NCBI GenBank assembly: GCA_039989895.1
Contig: JBDXGY010000006.1
Span: 771,092 to 835,091, forward strand
DNA length: 64,000 bases
Reading direction: 5' to 3'
DNA from: Hyphomicrobiales bacterium
GTDB taxonomy: Bacteria > Pseudomonadota > Alphaproteobacteria > Rhizobiales > JACESI01
Shown: positions 50,927-63,902 of the stretch, piece by piece
Position numbering within the stretch: position 1 is the first letter of the stretch
Layout: each line of letters opens with the position of its first letter
Notes under the pieces: generated by a model
What the model saw: the letters and a program-made list of their open reading frames with translations, nothing else
The model's database searches: none
Told to the model about the DNA's origin: nothing
Position numbers and translations under genes: made by a program

Positions 50927-52300
50927 TTAGCCCATATATGTGACAGCTTTCACCGCCTCGACCACTTCCTCTGTCGTGATCAATGCAAGTTTCTCTAAAT
51001 TAGCCGCATAAGGCATCGGCACATCTTTGCCGCACAGGGTAATCACTGGTGCATCCAGATAATCAAAAGCTTGCTGCATAATCTGGCTTGAAATATGAGA
51101 ACCGACTGATGACTGCGGGAAACCTTCTTCCACGGTGACACAGCGGCCTGTTTTTTTGACCGATTCAATAACCGTAGGCAAATCCATCGGGCGAATTGTG
51201 CGAAGATCAATAACCTCAGCACTCACCCCAACACCAGCAAGTATATCAGCCGCTTCAATCGCGTATTTCATACCAATACCAAACGAGACAATCGTCACAT
51301 CATCGCCCGTTTTATGAATGCGAGCCTTGCCAATTGGCAACACAAAGTCATCCATCTTAGGCACATCAAAACTCTGGCCGTAAATGACTTCGTTTTCAAG
51401 GAAAACAACAGGGTTTGGATCACGGATTGCAGCCTTCAAGAGACCTTTAGCGTCTGCAGCGCTGTAAGGCATGACCACTTTAAGACCCGGCACCTGGCTA
51501 TACCAAGCGGCATAACAATGAGAGTGCTGAGCGGCAACGCGAGAAGCGGCACCATTTGGACCACGAAACACAATCGGACAACCCATTTGACCACCCGACA
51601 TATAAAGAGTTTTAGCCGCTGAATTGATTATATGGTCCATTGCCTGCATGGCAAAATTGAAAGTCATAAACTCAACGATTGGCCGCAAGCCCGCAAAGGC
51701 CGCACCAACACCCAGTCCAGCAAAACCATGCTCAGTAATCGGTGTATCAATGACTCGACGGTCTGAAAATTCATCAAGCAAGCCTTGAGTGATTTTATAA
51801 GCGCCCTGATATTCGGCCACTTCTTCGCCCATAACGAAAACATCATCATCCCGGCGCATTTCTTCAGCCATAGCATCGCGCAAAGCTTCACGCACAGTGG
51901 TTGAAACCATTTCCGTACCGGCTGGTATGTCTGGGTCATTGGCAACTTCTGCAACAATCGGCGCGGCCGCAACAGGCGCTTGTGCTGGTTCTTCACTTGG
52001 CGCTGCAGCAGGACCGGCTGCGGAAGGCTCTGAAGCGCTCAAATTGCTGGCATCTTCGCCTTCTTCAACCAAAATAGCGATCACCGCATTGACTTTAACG
52101 GCCTCTGTGCCTTCTGCCACAAGCAGCTTACCAACGGTGCCCTCATCAACAGCTTCCACTTCCATGGTCGCTTTGTCGGTTTCAATTTCAGCAATTACAT
52201 CACCTGATGAAACCGTGTCACCCTCTTTGACGAGCCATTTAGCAAGAGTACCCTCTTCCATTGTTGGCGACAGGGCAGGCATGAGAATTTCTATAGGCAT
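50927..52300 (-). CDS. pdhB: Pyruvate dehydrogenase E1 beta with N-terminal lipoyl domain
   Basis: 457 residues, about 130 longer than a plain E1-beta. Residues 1-80 are a lipoyl domain with the lysine in [12 protein letters not shown], nearly identical to that of PdhC. An Ala/Pro linker (about 85-130) leads to the transketolase-type body with [29 protein letters not shown] and [13 protein letters not shown]. It pairs with PdhA to decarboxylate pyruvate. A lipoyl-bearing E1-beta is known in alphaproteobacteria. It follows pdhA by 13 bp. Confidence 0.96.
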   Translation of the reverse strand: MPIEILMPALSPTMEEGTLAKWLVKEGDTVSSGDVIAEIETDKATMEVEAVDEGTVGKLLVAEGTEAVKVNAVIAILVEEGEDASNLSASEPSAAGPAAAPSEEPAQAPVAAAPIVAEVANDPDIPAGTEMVSTTVREALRDAMAEEMRRDDDVFVMGEEVAEYQGAYKITQGLLDEFSDRRVIDTPITEHGFAGLGVGAAFAGLRPIVEFMTFNFAMQAMDHIINSAAKTLYMSGGQMGCPIVFRGPNGAASRVAAQHSHCYAAWYSQVPGLKVVMPYSAADAKGLLKAAIRDPNPVVFLENEVIYGQSFDVPKMDDFVLPIGKARIHKTGDDVTIVSFGIGMKYAIEAADILAGVGVSAEVIDLRTIRPMDLPTVIESVKKTGRCVTVEEGFPQSSVGSHISSQIMQQAFDYLDAPVITLCGKDVPMPYAANLEKLALITTEEVVEAVKAVTYMG

Positions 52301-52313
52301 GATCAGCCTCCCC

Positions 52314-53330
52314 TTAAATCAAAATATCTGTATAAAGCTCTGACACAGGTGGCTCAGCATCATTGGTTGCAAAATCTGCAGCCTCATTCACCACCGCGCG
52401 CACATCTTTGTCAATTGCTTTCAAGCCTGCTTCATCGGCCCATTTATTGCCAAGAATACGCTCTTTAACCTGTTCGATCGGGTCGTGATCTGAACGCATT
52501 TTTTGAACTTCGTCTTTACTGCGATATTTTGCCGGATCTGACATTGAGTGCCCGCGATAACGATACGTACTCATCTCCAATATCATCGGCCCCTTGCCCG
52601 AACGACAATGAGCAACAGCGTCTTGCCCTGCTGCATGCACCTCGCGTACATCCATGCCATCCACCTTGATACCCGGTATGCCGAAAGAAGCACCTCGATC
52701 AGCAAATTCGGTGTGTGCCGATGCCCGTGAAACAGACGTTCCCATAGCGTAGTGATTGTTTTCAATAACAAAAATAACTGGCAAGTTCCATAAGGAAGCC
52801 ATATTGAAACTTTCATAAACTTGACCCTGATTAGCAGCTCCATCACCAAAATAGGTGAGAGATACTTTATCATTGCCCCGATATTTATTTGCAAAAGCAA
52901 GCCCTGCACCAATTGGCACCTGCGCACCAACGATGCCATGACCGCCAAAAAATTGCTTTTCTCTAGAGAACATATGCATTGATCCGCCCTTGCCTTTCGA
53001 CAAACCGCTAATGCGTCCGGTCAACTCAGCCATCACACCTTTGGGGTCCATGCCACAGGCCAACATGTGACCATGATCGCGATAACTTGTTAGAACCTGA
53101 TCTTCGCCTTCATTAATGCACATCTGCATGCCAGTAACCACGGCTTCTTGGCCTATATAAAGATGGCAAAAACCACCAATAACGCCCATGCCATAAAGCT
53201 GCCCCGCTTTTTCTTCAAAGCGGCGAATAAGGAGCATATCCTTATACGCTTGTACATCTTGCTCTTCAGTAAAGTCTATATTTGACTTCGCCTTAGATCG
53301 ACTCGTGGTTTTCTTAGCAGCGGCTGCCAT
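52314..53330 (-). CDS. pdhA: Pyruvate dehydrogenase E1 alpha
   Basis: 338 residues. The thiamine diphosphate motif runs from [15 protein letters not shown] to the downstream NN of [11 protein letters not shown] (about residues 170-198). The phosphorylation-loop-like [16 protein letters not shown] is near 258. The N-terminus is a basic Ala/Lys leader. It is the first gene of the pdh operon; 166 bp upstream separate it from ftsB, leaving room for a promoter. ATG start at 53330 with GGGAGG upstream. Confidence 0.97.
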   Translation of the reverse strand: MAAAAKKTTSRSKAKSNIDFTEEQDVQAYKDMLLIRRFEEKAGQLYGMGVIGGFCHLYIGQEAVVTGMQMCINEGEDQVLTSYRDHGHMLACGMDPKGVMAELTGRISGLSKGKGGSMHMFSREKQFFGGHGIVGAQVPIGAGLAFANKYRGNDKVSLTYFGDGAANQGQVYESFNMASLWNLPVIFVIENNHYAMGTSVSRASAHTEFADRGASFGIPGIKVDGMDVREVHAAGQDAVAHCRSGKGPMILEMSTYRYRGHSMSDPAKYRSKDEVQKMRSDHDPIEQVKERILGNKWADEAGLKAIDKDVRAVVNEAADFATNDAEPPVSELYTDILI

Positions 53331-53496
53331 AGTGCCTCCCGTTTGGAACCTATTGTTGCAATGTATCAGATATTTTAAAAGCGCGGAACAAATATAAATG
53401 GTTTTTTTTATGAGCTAAATAACTATTATTGATGAACTATCACATAATAAACCAAATATAAGCAAATTAAATAAATTTACAATATAGTGATTAATT

Positions 53497-53808
53497 TTAA
53501 TTCAAAAGGTAAACAACCTCATTAGGATGAATAACATTCAATTTAGCGCGCGCTAATTCATCTACTGTCTCACGGTCAGGACTGCCATGCGCCAAGAGCG
53601 TCGTACGTCGCTCTAAGGCCTTACGCTCTTCTCGTGTATCAAATAGTTTCGCTTCTAGCGTATTAATATCACTACGAATAGACCAATAGGCTATCAATCC
53701 ATAAGAACCATGAAAGGCATGGAATCCAAAATAGCCTAAAAACGCTATTGTGAATACGGGTAGTAATAGACGATTTATGAAAGATTTTTTTCTCTGGCGG
53801 GTGGCCAT
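53497..53808 (-). CDS. ftsB: Septum formation initiator FtsB/DivIC family protein
   Basis: 103 residues from the ATG at 53808. A basic N-terminus (TRQRKKSF) precedes one membrane helix (about residues 12-32), followed by a periplasmic coiled coil (INTLEAKLFDTREERKALERR) and a short C-terminal cap. It is a bitopic divisome protein acting with FtsL and FtsQ. A GTG at 53817 could add three residues. Its location between eno and pdhA is the standard alphaproteobacterial place. Confidence 0.88.
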   Translation of the reverse strand: MATRQRKKSFINRLLLPVFTIAFLGYFGFHAFHGSYGLIAYWSIRSDINTLEAKLFDTREERKALERRTTLLAHGSPDRETVDELARAKLNVIHPNEVVYLLN

Positions 53809-53904
53809 TGAATACACCGTTACACTTTACTCAAAACAAGCCTTAATTATCCTTCACCCACATTAAGAAATAGTTTCCATTTGTTATTTTTCGAATCAGT
53901 AATG

Positions 53905-53931
53905 AAAAAAAGCGGCGCTTGAAAGCGCCGC
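53905..53931 (-). terminator. Rho-independent terminator after eno
   Basis: On the minus strand GCGGCGCT, a TTCA loop and AGCGCCGC form an 8-bp GC-rich stem followed by seven T. It lies 65 bp after the eno stop, separating eno from ftsB. Confidence 0.92.
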
Positions 53932-53996
53932 CACATAATTCGATATTTATGCTTTTAATGTGAACACACAAGCATGCAATTGTTGCAGGCCAACAT

Positions 53997-55271
<1,275 letters not shown>

Positions 55272-55522
55272 TCAATTTTCCTGTAGCAATAGGGGTAAAC
55301 TAATACGAAGGTCCTATCCCATGAGGGGAAAAATGAAAAGTTGTATTTTGAAATTCGGCCGCATCCGGCCTAATTTTTGGAGCGTTTGGCAACAAATTCA
55401 CGTAATTATTACCTCATATGATTGGTATGACAATCGGCCACTCCTTAGTTTAAACCTATGAAACGACCCGATCAATCTTGGACATTCGACGTGTGGTTTA
55501 AATTTTCAAAGGACGCCAGACC

Positions 55523-55744
55523 ATGAAAAAAATAGCATTCAACATAATTTCAACTGCAAGCCTCGTATTTGCCATAGGCTTAACCGGCATTACTTTTGCC
55601 ACGGCTGGTGGCGGTGAAGACCCAAGCACTACAGCTCTAAATGCCGCAATAGCTGAAGAACAAAATAGACAGTTCGAAGAGAGACAGGCAAAAAAGAGAC
55701 AAGCGAGAAAAGTTGCCTCTAAGAATGATAAGCGGAAACGCTAA
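55523..55744 (+). CDS. Small predicted secreted protein, unknown function
   Basis: 73 residues. A signal-peptide-like start (MKKIAFNIISTASLVFAIG, hydrophobic through about residue 24, then ATAGGGED) suggests export with cleavage near TFATA-GG. The remaining 45 residues are hydrophilic: an Asn/Glu/Gln helix (AAIAEEQNRQFEERQAKKR), then a very basic end (KVASKNDKRKR). AAGGA lies 9 bases upstream of the ATG. It is on the plus strand between kdsA and eno, which are usually neighbours on one strand. No family is recognised. Confidence 0.65.
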   Translation: MKKIAFNIISTASLVFAIGLTGITFATAGGGEDPSTTALNAAIAEEQNRQFEERQAKKRQARKVASKNDKRKR

Positions 55745-55765
55745 TCAACTCGTTTAGCTAAGCAA

Positions 55766-56623
55766 TCAAGCGAAAGAGAATTGGTTCTCTTTCGCTGATT
55801 TATCAAGTGCCACAAGACTAACTAGCAGGCGTTCCATTTCTGCCAAAGGCACCATAACTGGGCCATCAGATGGTGCATTATCGGGGTCTTGATGACATTC
55901 CATAAACAGACCTGCGACACCCACAGCAACGGCTGCACGCGCTAATACCGGTACAAATTCACGTTGCCCCCCTGAGGCGCCACCTAGGCCACCAGGCTGC
56001 TGCACTGAATGTGTTGCATCATAGACAACCGGCGCACCACTTGCCGCCATAGTTGGTAACCCACGAAAATCAGACACGAGCGTATTATAACCAAAGCTTG
56101 TTCCGCGATCAGTCAGCAATACATTTTGATTGCCGCTTTCGGTGACTTTAGCCAATACATTTGTCATGTCCCAAGGCGCAAGAAACTGCCCCTTTTTAAT
56201 GTTCACGATGCAGGATGTATTTGCCGCCGCAATCAGCAAATCAGTCTGGCGGCACAAAAAGGCCGGAATTTGCAAAATATCAACGTGACCATCAAGGGCC
56301 GCGCATTGTTCTTCTGTGTGGACGTCGGTGAGAACAGGAATCCCAAAACGGTCGCGAATTTCATCGAATACAGGGATTGCATTTTCAAGCCCAATGCCAC
56401 GCTTGCCGCTCAAGCTGGTACGGTTTGCTTTATCAAATGAAGCTTTAAAGACATAAGGGACACCAAGCTTATCAGCAATTTCCTTCAAGGCTTCAGCCAT
56501 CATCAGAGCATGAATGCGAGTTTCCATCTGACAGGGACCAGATATCAGAACAAAAGGCGCCTGATTGTCGAAAGTAACGGCACCTCTCAAGGTGCTTACT
56601 TTTGCATTTGGTTTATTACTCAT
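55766..56623 (-). CDS. kdsA: 3-deoxy-D-manno-octulosonate 8-phosphate synthase
   Basis: 285 residues from the ATG at 56623. The DAHP/KDO8P synthase barrel shows ISGPCQMETRIHAL near the start, KASFDKANRTS, GIPVLTDVHTEEQ, LQIPAFLCRQTDL, TDRGTSFGYN and MECHQDPDNAPSDGP. It joins PEP and arabinose 5-phosphate to make KDO8P for lipid A. A GTG at 56632 could add three residues, but AGG sits well for the ATG. It lies downstream of pyrG. Its last codons form a perfect hairpin. Confidence 0.96.
   Translation of the reverse strand: MSNKPNAKVSTLRGAVTFDNQAPFVLISGPCQMETRIHALMMAEALKEIADKLGVPYVFKASFDKANRTSLSGKRGIGLENAIPVFDEIRDRFGIPVLTDVHTEEQCAALDGHVDILQIPAFLCRQTDLLIAAANTSCIVNIKKGQFLAPWDMTNVLAKVTESGNQNVLLTDRGTSFGYNTLVSDFRGLPTMAASGAPVVYDATHSVQQPGGLGGASGGQREFVPVLARAAVAVGVAGLFMECHQDPDNAPSDGPVMVPLAEMERLLVSLVALDKSAKENQFSFA
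55769..55796. terminator. Perfect hairpin over the last kdsA codons, possible two-way terminator
   Basis: AGCGAAAGAGAA, a 4-base loop and TTCTCTTTCGCT form a 12-bp perfect stem just before the kdsA stop and 24 bp after the stop of the convergent secreted-protein gene. No strong T run follows on either strand, so it may end transcription weakly or protect 3' ends. Confidence 0.5.
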
Positions 56624-56698
56624 TCGGCGCACCTAATTTTTGATACTTATAATTTTACCTGTCGCGATAATAACATCAACAGATGAGGCATCACGTTA

Positions 56699-58366
<1,668 letters not shown>

Positions 58367-58477
58367 CTAAATGCACTTTTCCAAAACTTTCCCCGTGAGA
58401 AATCCATATAGAATGGAATAAATCACGAGAAAATCACTTAATGTATTGTTTTAGTTGTAAATATATAGACTGCCAAT

Positions 58478-58825
58478 TTATTCAGCTGTTGGCACTTGTG
58501 GTCCAGTACTCGGCACTACAGGCTCAATCGGCGTCAGTGGCGAAAGCGGTTGTATGCCACCATTTTCAGCACCAGGCACACGATCCAAAAGTGACGACCC
58601 AGAGTCTAAATTACCTAAAATGGTCAATGTAATGGATGTAATAAAGAAGCCAGCGGCCAAAATAGCTGTTGTTTTTGTCAGCAAATTGCCTGTCCCGCGT
58701 GAGGACATCATGCCGCCGCCGCCGCCGCCAATACCAAGAGCTCCGCCCTCAGAACGTTGCAACAAAATGACGACAGCCATCACTAGGACAATAATTAAGT
58801 GAATAACGATTAATACCGTTTCCAT
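58478..58825 (-). CDS. secG: Preprotein translocase subunit SecG
   Basis: 115 residues with two membrane helices: VLIVIHLIIVLVMAVVIL at the start and ILAAGFFITSITLTILG near residue 55. Between them is the SecG motif LLQRSEGGALGIGGG followed by a six-glycine run and SSRGTGNLLTK. The last 40 residues are a Pro/Gly/Val-rich cytoplasmic or periplasmic tail. It assists SecYEG protein export. It lies between tpiA and pyrG. Confidence 0.94.
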   Translation of the reverse strand: METVLIVIHLIIVLVMAVVILLQRSEGGALGIGGGGGGMMSSRGTGNLLTKTTAILAAGFFITSITLTILGNLDSGSSLLDRVPGAENGGIQPLSPLTPIEPVVPSTGPQVPTAE

Positions 58826-58919
58826 ATGGCTTACTTTCTTACAATTAAGTACCCAACAAATGGGCTTTCTTTTGCTGCCTTACAAGACTTGGCCATGAAA
58901 AGCCAGTCCCATTCGCACT

Positions 58920-59672
58920 TCAATTACCTCTGTAGACCTCAGCAATCCCCAAAAAGTCCGCTGACTTGAGGCTTGCGCCGCCCACAAGAGCGCCGTTCAC
59001 ATTATCAATATTCATAAGCTCACCGGCATTAGATGGCTTGACGGAACCGCCATAAAGAATACGCATCGCATCGCCTTGAGCATTGAACCGCTCATTGAGA
59101 GCCTTGCGAATCGCAGCGTGCATTTCAGCGATATCATCAGCTGTTGGAACCAATCCTGTTCCTATGGCCCAAACAGGCTCATAAGCAATCACAACATCAG
59201 CAGCTGTTGCATCAGCTGGTGTGGATCCTTGGAGTTGGGACAAAACAACTGAAATGGCATTACCAGCCTCCCGCTCATCCTTTGTTTCTCCTACACATAT
59301 GATAGCAACCGCCCCTGCCCGTTTTGCAGCCAAGGCTTTTGCATGAACCGTGTCGTTTGTTTCACCGTGGTCAGCGCGACGTTCGGAATGGCCAACGATT
59401 ATGGCGCTTGCGCCACTATCTACAAGCATTTCAGCCGATAAATCACCAGTATGAGCACCACTGACTTCCATATGACAATCTTGCGCTCCAACCAGCATAT
59501 TATCGCGATCATTGGCTAAGGAATGAACCAAAGTTGCGGGAGGGCATATCATCAAATCCACAGCAGCACTCAAGTCTGTATTGTAGGCTTTTTTCATGTG
59601 CACAAACTCAGCAAGAGCGCTGGATAAGCCATTCATTTTCCAATTGCCTGCTACCAGTGGTTTAATCGCCAT
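58920..59672 (-). CDS. tpiA: Triosephosphate isomerase
   Basis: 250 residues. The active-site Lys is in AGNWKMNG, His in [14 protein letters not shown], and Glu in [13 protein letters not shown], followed by the flexible lid and the phosphate-site [13 protein letters not shown]. It interconverts dihydroxyacetone phosphate and glyceraldehyde 3-phosphate. It is divergent from ppiD and 94 bp upstream of secG. Confidence 0.97.
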   Translation of the reverse strand: MAIKPLVAGNWKMNGLSSALAEFVHMKKAYNTDLSAAVDLMICPPATLVHSLANDRDNMLVGAQDCHMEVSGAHTGDLSAEMLVDSGASAIIVGHSERRADHGETNDTVHAKALAAKRAGAVAIICVGETKDEREAGNAISVVLSQLQGSTPADATAADVVIAYEPVWAIGTGLVPTADDIAEMHAAIRKALNERFNAQGDAMRILYGGSVKPSNAGELMNIDNVNGALVGGASLKSADFLGIAEVYRGN

Positions 59673-59861
59673 CTTTTTAAATCCTCAATTCTTCTTAAAA
59701 CTTTGAGCGTGTTTTAACAGAACAATCAAAGGTTACAAGTGTATCATTATATAGAACACTCACAATATTATGCATGATATTGACGTCTTTCAGCTTGCAG
59801 CGTAAGCCACAGCCACATATGTTATTATATCTAATCAACGGCTCATAAAGGTCCTTTATCA

Positions 59862-61778
59862 ATGCTCACTTTTCTAAAAGGCGCTTCTGGAACAATTGTT
59901 GCAAAAATTTTGCTAGGTTTACTCATTGCAAGTTTTGCCGTTTGGGGCGTTTCTGGTGCCGCTCTTAATTTTGCCAGTGGCACTATTGGTTCCGTTGGAT
60001 CAACAAAAATCAGCACGTCAGATTTCCAACGTGAGTACCTTGCCGAAATAGATCGCGTTGGCCGTCAATTTGGTCAACGAATAACATCCACGCAAGCGCG
60101 TCAGTTTGGCCTTGATCGCCAGATACTTGCCCGCATGGTCAATCAGGCAACACTCGATGATAGAGCAGCGGCACTCAAGCTTGGCGTGTCTGATGATAAA
60201 GTCGCAGAAGAAATACTAACAGATCCCGCATTTTTAAATGCCAATGGCTCATTCGACGGCTATCGCTATCAACAACTTGTTGTTGGTTCAGGTTTGAGCG
60301 AAAAAGCGTTTTTACAGGAACAAAAGAAAGCCTACACGAGACAACAAGTGGTCAACACCTTGATTGGTGACGTAGCCATACCAGACGCGTTACTAGCAGC
60401 GGCTGCAGCCCACATGAATGAGGAACGCACAGTCGATTATTTGGAAATTGATGTGCGTGACATCACAGCCATCCCTTCACCAGACGACGAAACGCTCCAA
60501 GCATATTTCGACAGCAATAAAAGCACATACCGCGCACCGGAATACCGCTCCATTGATTATATCTCAGTACAATTATCTGATCTAGGTGGAGCAGACGGTA
60601 TAAGTGATGCAGATGCGCGTGTGTATTATAACGCCAACAAAGAACGTTTCACCAAAACCGAAAAACGCAACATTCGTCGTATCAACTTCGATACAGAAGC
60701 TAAAGCGCGCGATGCGGAAACAAAATTAAAAGGCGGCATAAGCTTTGATACCTTACTGATGGAACTTGAATTAACGGCAGCCGATGTCTTCCTAGGTGTT
60801 CTTTCAAAAAATGCTATCCTTGATAAAAAACTCGCCGATGCGGCCTTTGCGCTGGAAGCTAAAAAGCCAAGTGGCGTGATTGACGGTGACTTTGGTAAAA
60901 TGATTATCATTGTTGATGATATCGAAGGTGGTTCAACCCAAACATTTGAATCTCTCGTCACATCAATCAAAAGCGAAATGGCTGCAGAGAAAGACAACCG
61001 TGTTCTTTTGGAAAAACTCGATCAAGTGGAAGACGCGCGCGCAGCTGGCAGCACATTCTCCGAGATCGCGGCTAAGTACTCTCTTAAACTTTCAAAATTG
61101 CAAGATGTCGCTCAATCAGGCGAGCTGAAAGCAACTGGCCAAGTTTCATCGACAATACCTGGTCGCGAACAACTTTTGAGCGAAGCGTTCCAAAGTGATG
61201 TAGGCATTGAAAATGACGTCATTGAAGTGGGTCGTGATGGCTTTATATGGTTTGAAGTCACAGACATCAAAGCAGCACGCGACCGCACGCTTGAAGAAGT
61301 AAAAGAGCGTGCGCGCCAAGACTGGATTACAGCAGAAACAACGAACGAGATCGCAGCACGCGCTGATGCAATCGTTGACGCCCTCAACGGTGGTAAAACG
61401 ATCGCTAAGCTTGAAGAAGAGATGGGGCGTAAAGTAACGACTGTGAGCGGCATCAAACGCAATGCACCCGTTGATGGCTTAAGCGAAGCCGCTGTTGGCC
61501 TACTCTTCAATGGCGCGAAAGGTTATATCACCAGCGCACCCGGTGAACGCAGCAACCAAGCCTTTGTCATCAAAGTGACCGACATTGCCAGCGGATCAAG
61601 CGAACGCAATGAGGATCTTACAAACAATATTACAAGCGCCGTACAAAACGATGTGCTTGCCACATATATTGGTTACGTGCGTGATCGTGAAGGATCAACA
61701 ATCAATGCTGAAGCTCTTGAATATGCCACAGACCTTGACGCTCAGCACGGTTATGGTGGACACGGTGGCAATTACTAA
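59862..61778 (+). CDS. ppiD: PpiD-type membrane-anchored periplasmic peptidyl-prolyl isomerase
   Basis: 638 residues. A short cytoplasmic start (MLTFLKGASGTIVAKI) leads into one membrane helix (LLGLLIASFAVWGVSG), then a SurA-N-like domain (about 40-170) and a parvulin-like region (about 230-360) that looks degenerate. The protein ends in a His/Gly-rich tail (DAQHGYGGHGGNY). It helps fold outer-membrane and periplasmic proteins. It precedes trpE by 5 bp, a conserved but functionally unexplained link. Confidence 0.92.
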   Translation: MLTFLKGASGTIVAKILLGLLIASFAVWGVSGAALNFASGTIGSVGSTKISTSDFQREYLAEIDRVGRQFGQRITSTQARQFGLDRQILARMVNQATLDDRAAALKLGVSDDKVAEEILTDPAFLNANGSFDGYRYQQLVVGSGLSEKAFLQEQKKAYTRQQVVNTLIGDVAIPDALLAAAAAHMNEERTVDYLEIDVRDITAIPSPDDETLQAYFDSNKSTYRAPEYRSIDYISVQLSDLGGADGISDADARVYYNANKERFTKTEKRNIRRINFDTEAKARDAETKLKGGISFDTLLMELELTAADVFLGVLSKNAILDKKLADAAFALEAKKPSGVIDGDFGKMIIIVDDIEGGSTQTFESLVTSIKSEMAAEKDNRVLLEKLDQVEDARAAGSTFSEIAAKYSLKLSKLQDVAQSGELKATGQVSSTIPGREQLLSEAFQSDVGIENDVIEVGRDGFIWFEVTDIKAARDRTLEEVKERARQDWITAETTNEIAARADAIVDALNGGKTIAKLEEEMGRKVTTVSGIKRNAPVDGLSEAAVGLLFNGAKGYITSAPGERSNQAFVIKVTDIASGSSERNEDLTNNITSAVQNDVLATYIGYVRDREGSTINAEALEYATDLDAQHGYGGHGGNY

Positions 61779-61783
61779 AGCTC

Positions 61784-63298
61784 ATGTTTGAACCTGAACG
61801 CAGCCTATTCGTCGCCCAATATGACGCGGGTGAGCCTCAAGTGGTGTTCACGCGTCAAGTAGGTGATCTTGAAACACCGGTTTCTGCTATGCTGAAACTT
61901 TCAGCGGAGCGTGAAAATTGTTTTTTGCTCGAATCCGTCGAAGGCGGTGCTGCACGGGCACGCTATTCAATTATTGGGCTTGATCCTGATGTTGTCTTTC
62001 GTGCTCATGGCAATGAAGCTGAAATCAACAATAAAGCAATAACATCACCAGACACCTTTGAGCCTTGTAGTGAACCAACATTGGATGCTCTTCGTGCGTT
62101 GATTGCTTCATCAAATATTGCCCTACCGGAAGGCCTGCCCCCAATGGCTGCGGGTGTGTTCGGCTATCTGGGCTATGACACAATCCGCCTTATCGAACAT
62201 TTACCAGACATCAACCCTGACCCCATCGGCGTGCCGGACGCTCTTATGATCCGCCCTACGGTCATTGTTATTTTTGACAGTGTTAAAGACGAAATCATTA
62301 TTGTTACACCAGTACGGCCCAATAGCACTTTGAGTGCTGAGAAAGCCTATACTCGCGCACTTGATCGATTAACCAGCGTTATGGATCAGCTAGACAATCC
62401 AATCGATAAAAAAGCACATGACATTGCGTCAGATTTTAATATTGAAATTTCCTCAAACACGTCAAAAGCCGACTATCTAGATATGGTTGCCAAGGCGAAA
62501 GACTATGTTGCGGCGGGTGATATTTTTCAGGTCGTCCTCGCCCAGCGCTTTGAGGCCGAATTCACATTACCACCGTTCGCGCTTTATCGTGCACTCAGAC
62601 GAACCAACCCTGCTCCTTACTTATTCTTTTTGAAATTTGCAGGCTTTTGTGTTGCCGGTTCTAGCCCTGAAATTTTAGTGCGGGTGCGTGATGGCGAAGT
62701 CACCATGCGCCCTATAGCCGGAACAAGACCTCGTGGAGCAACAGAGGCCGAAGACAAAGCCAATGCAGCCGATCTTTTAGCTGACCCGAAAGAATGTGCT
62801 GAGCATCTTATGCTTCTCGACCTTGGTCGCAATGATGTCGGCCGTGTAGCAAAAATCGGCACCGTCAACGTGACAGACCAATTCTTTCTCGAGTACTACA
62901 GCCATGTCATGCACATCGTCTCAAATGTGACTGGCGAGCTTGACGATGCCAACCACGATATGATCAGCGCATTATGCGCAGGCTTTCCTGCGGGCACAGT
63001 TTCGGGTGCACCCAAGGTGCGAGCAATGGAAATTATTGACGAGTTGGAACACGAAAAGCGCGGTATTTATGCAGGCTGTGTTGGTTATTTCACCGCTGAC
63101 GGCGACATGGATACATGTATTGTCCTGCGCACATCAATCATCAAAGATAATAAGATGTATGTGCAGGCAGGCGCTGGTATTGTGGCAGATTCCGTGCCAG
63201 AGAGCGAGTATCAAGAGTGCGTCAACAAAGCCAAAGCACTCTTTAAAGCAGCAGAAGAAGCTGTGCGCTTTGCAAACCAAGTCGGACGGGGGCAATAG
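61784..63298 (+). CDS. trpE: Anthranilate synthase component I
   Basis: 504 residues. The tryptophan feedback element LLES followed ten residues later by Ser is present (LLESVEGGAARARYS, residues 45-59). The chorismate-binding domain includes GDIFQVVLAQRFE, SSPEILVRVRDGEV, PIAGTRPRGATEAED and FPAGTVSGAPKVRAME. It converts chorismate to anthranilate with ammonia from TrpG. It is not fused to trpG, unlike TrpEG of Rhizobiaceae. It follows ppiD and precedes trpG by 2 bp. Confidence 0.96.
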   Translation: MFEPERSLFVAQYDAGEPQVVFTRQVGDLETPVSAMLKLSAERENCFLLESVEGGAARARYSIIGLDPDVVFRAHGNEAEINNKAITSPDTFEPCSEPTLDALRALIASSNIALPEGLPPMAAGVFGYLGYDTIRLIEHLPDINPDPIGVPDALMIRPTVIVIFDSVKDEIIIVTPVRPNSTLSAEKAYTRALDRLTSVMDQLDNPIDKKAHDIASDFNIEISSNTSKADYLDMVAKAKDYVAAGDIFQVVLAQRFEAEFTLPPFALYRALRRTNPAPYLFFLKFAGFCVAGSSPEILVRVRDGEVTMRPIAGTRPRGATEAEDKANAADLLADPKECAEHLMLLDLGRNDVGRVAKIGTVNVTDQFFLEYYSHVMHIVSNVTGELDDANHDMISALCAGFPAGTVSGAPKVRAMEIIDELEHEKRGIYAGCVGYFTADGDMDTCIVLRTSIIKDNKMYVQAGAGIVADSVPESEYQECVNKAKALFKAAEEAVRFANQVGRGQ

Positions 63299-63300
63299 TC

Positions 63301-63882
63301 ATGAGTTTTATTGTCATCGATAATTATGATAGTTTCACCTATAATCTAGTCCATTATTTAGGTGAACTAGGTGCCGAACTGGTCGTCCACCGAAATGATA
63401 AAATCACAGCCGAAGAGGTTTTGAATTTAAAACCGGAAGGTATCATCCTCTCTCCCGGCCCCTGCTCGCCAAATGAGGCGGGTATCTGTCTTGATTTGCT
63501 CAAACAAGCTGATGGAAGAGTACCCATCCTCGGTGTTTGCCTCGGTCATCAAGCAATCGGTCAGGCTTACGGCGCAAAAGTGGTGCGTGCCAAAAGCTTG
63601 ATGCATGGCAAAGTGAGCGAGATAAATCATAACGCAAAAGGTGTATTTGCTGGTCTCAACGGTCCAATCAATGTGACCCGCTATCACTCGCTAACACTCA
63701 AAGAAGACAGTCTTCCTGACAGCCTTGAAATAACCGCAACGGCTAAAGACGGTACAATCATGGGCGCCATGCATAAAACGCACCCAGTCCACGGCGTTCA
63801 GTTTCACCCTGAAAGCATTGCCTCTGAACATGGACATCATATATTGCGTAATTTCTTGGATATTGCGAAAAAGAACACCTGA
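63301..63882 (+). CDS. trpG: Anthranilate synthase component II (glutamine amidotransferase)
   Basis: 193 residues, class I amidotransferase. It opens IVIDNYDSFTYNLVHYLGELG; the nucleophile cysteine is in GVCLGHQAIGQAYG near residue 80; the catalytic His and Glu are in VQFHPESIASEHG near 170. It supplies ammonia to TrpE. In some bacteria the same protein also serves p-aminobenzoate synthesis. It is tightly placed between trpE and trpD. Confidence 0.95.
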   Translation: MSFIVIDNYDSFTYNLVHYLGELGAELVVHRNDKITAEEVLNLKPEGIILSPGPCSPNEAGICLDLLKQADGRVPILGVCLGHQAIGQAYGAKVVRAKSLMHGKVSEINHNAKGVFAGLNGPINVTRYHSLTLKEDSLPDSLEITATAKDGTIMGAMHKTHPVHGVQFHPESIASEHGHHILRNFLDIAKKNT

Positions 63883-63902
63883 CTTATTTTGAGGATACTG
63901 AG

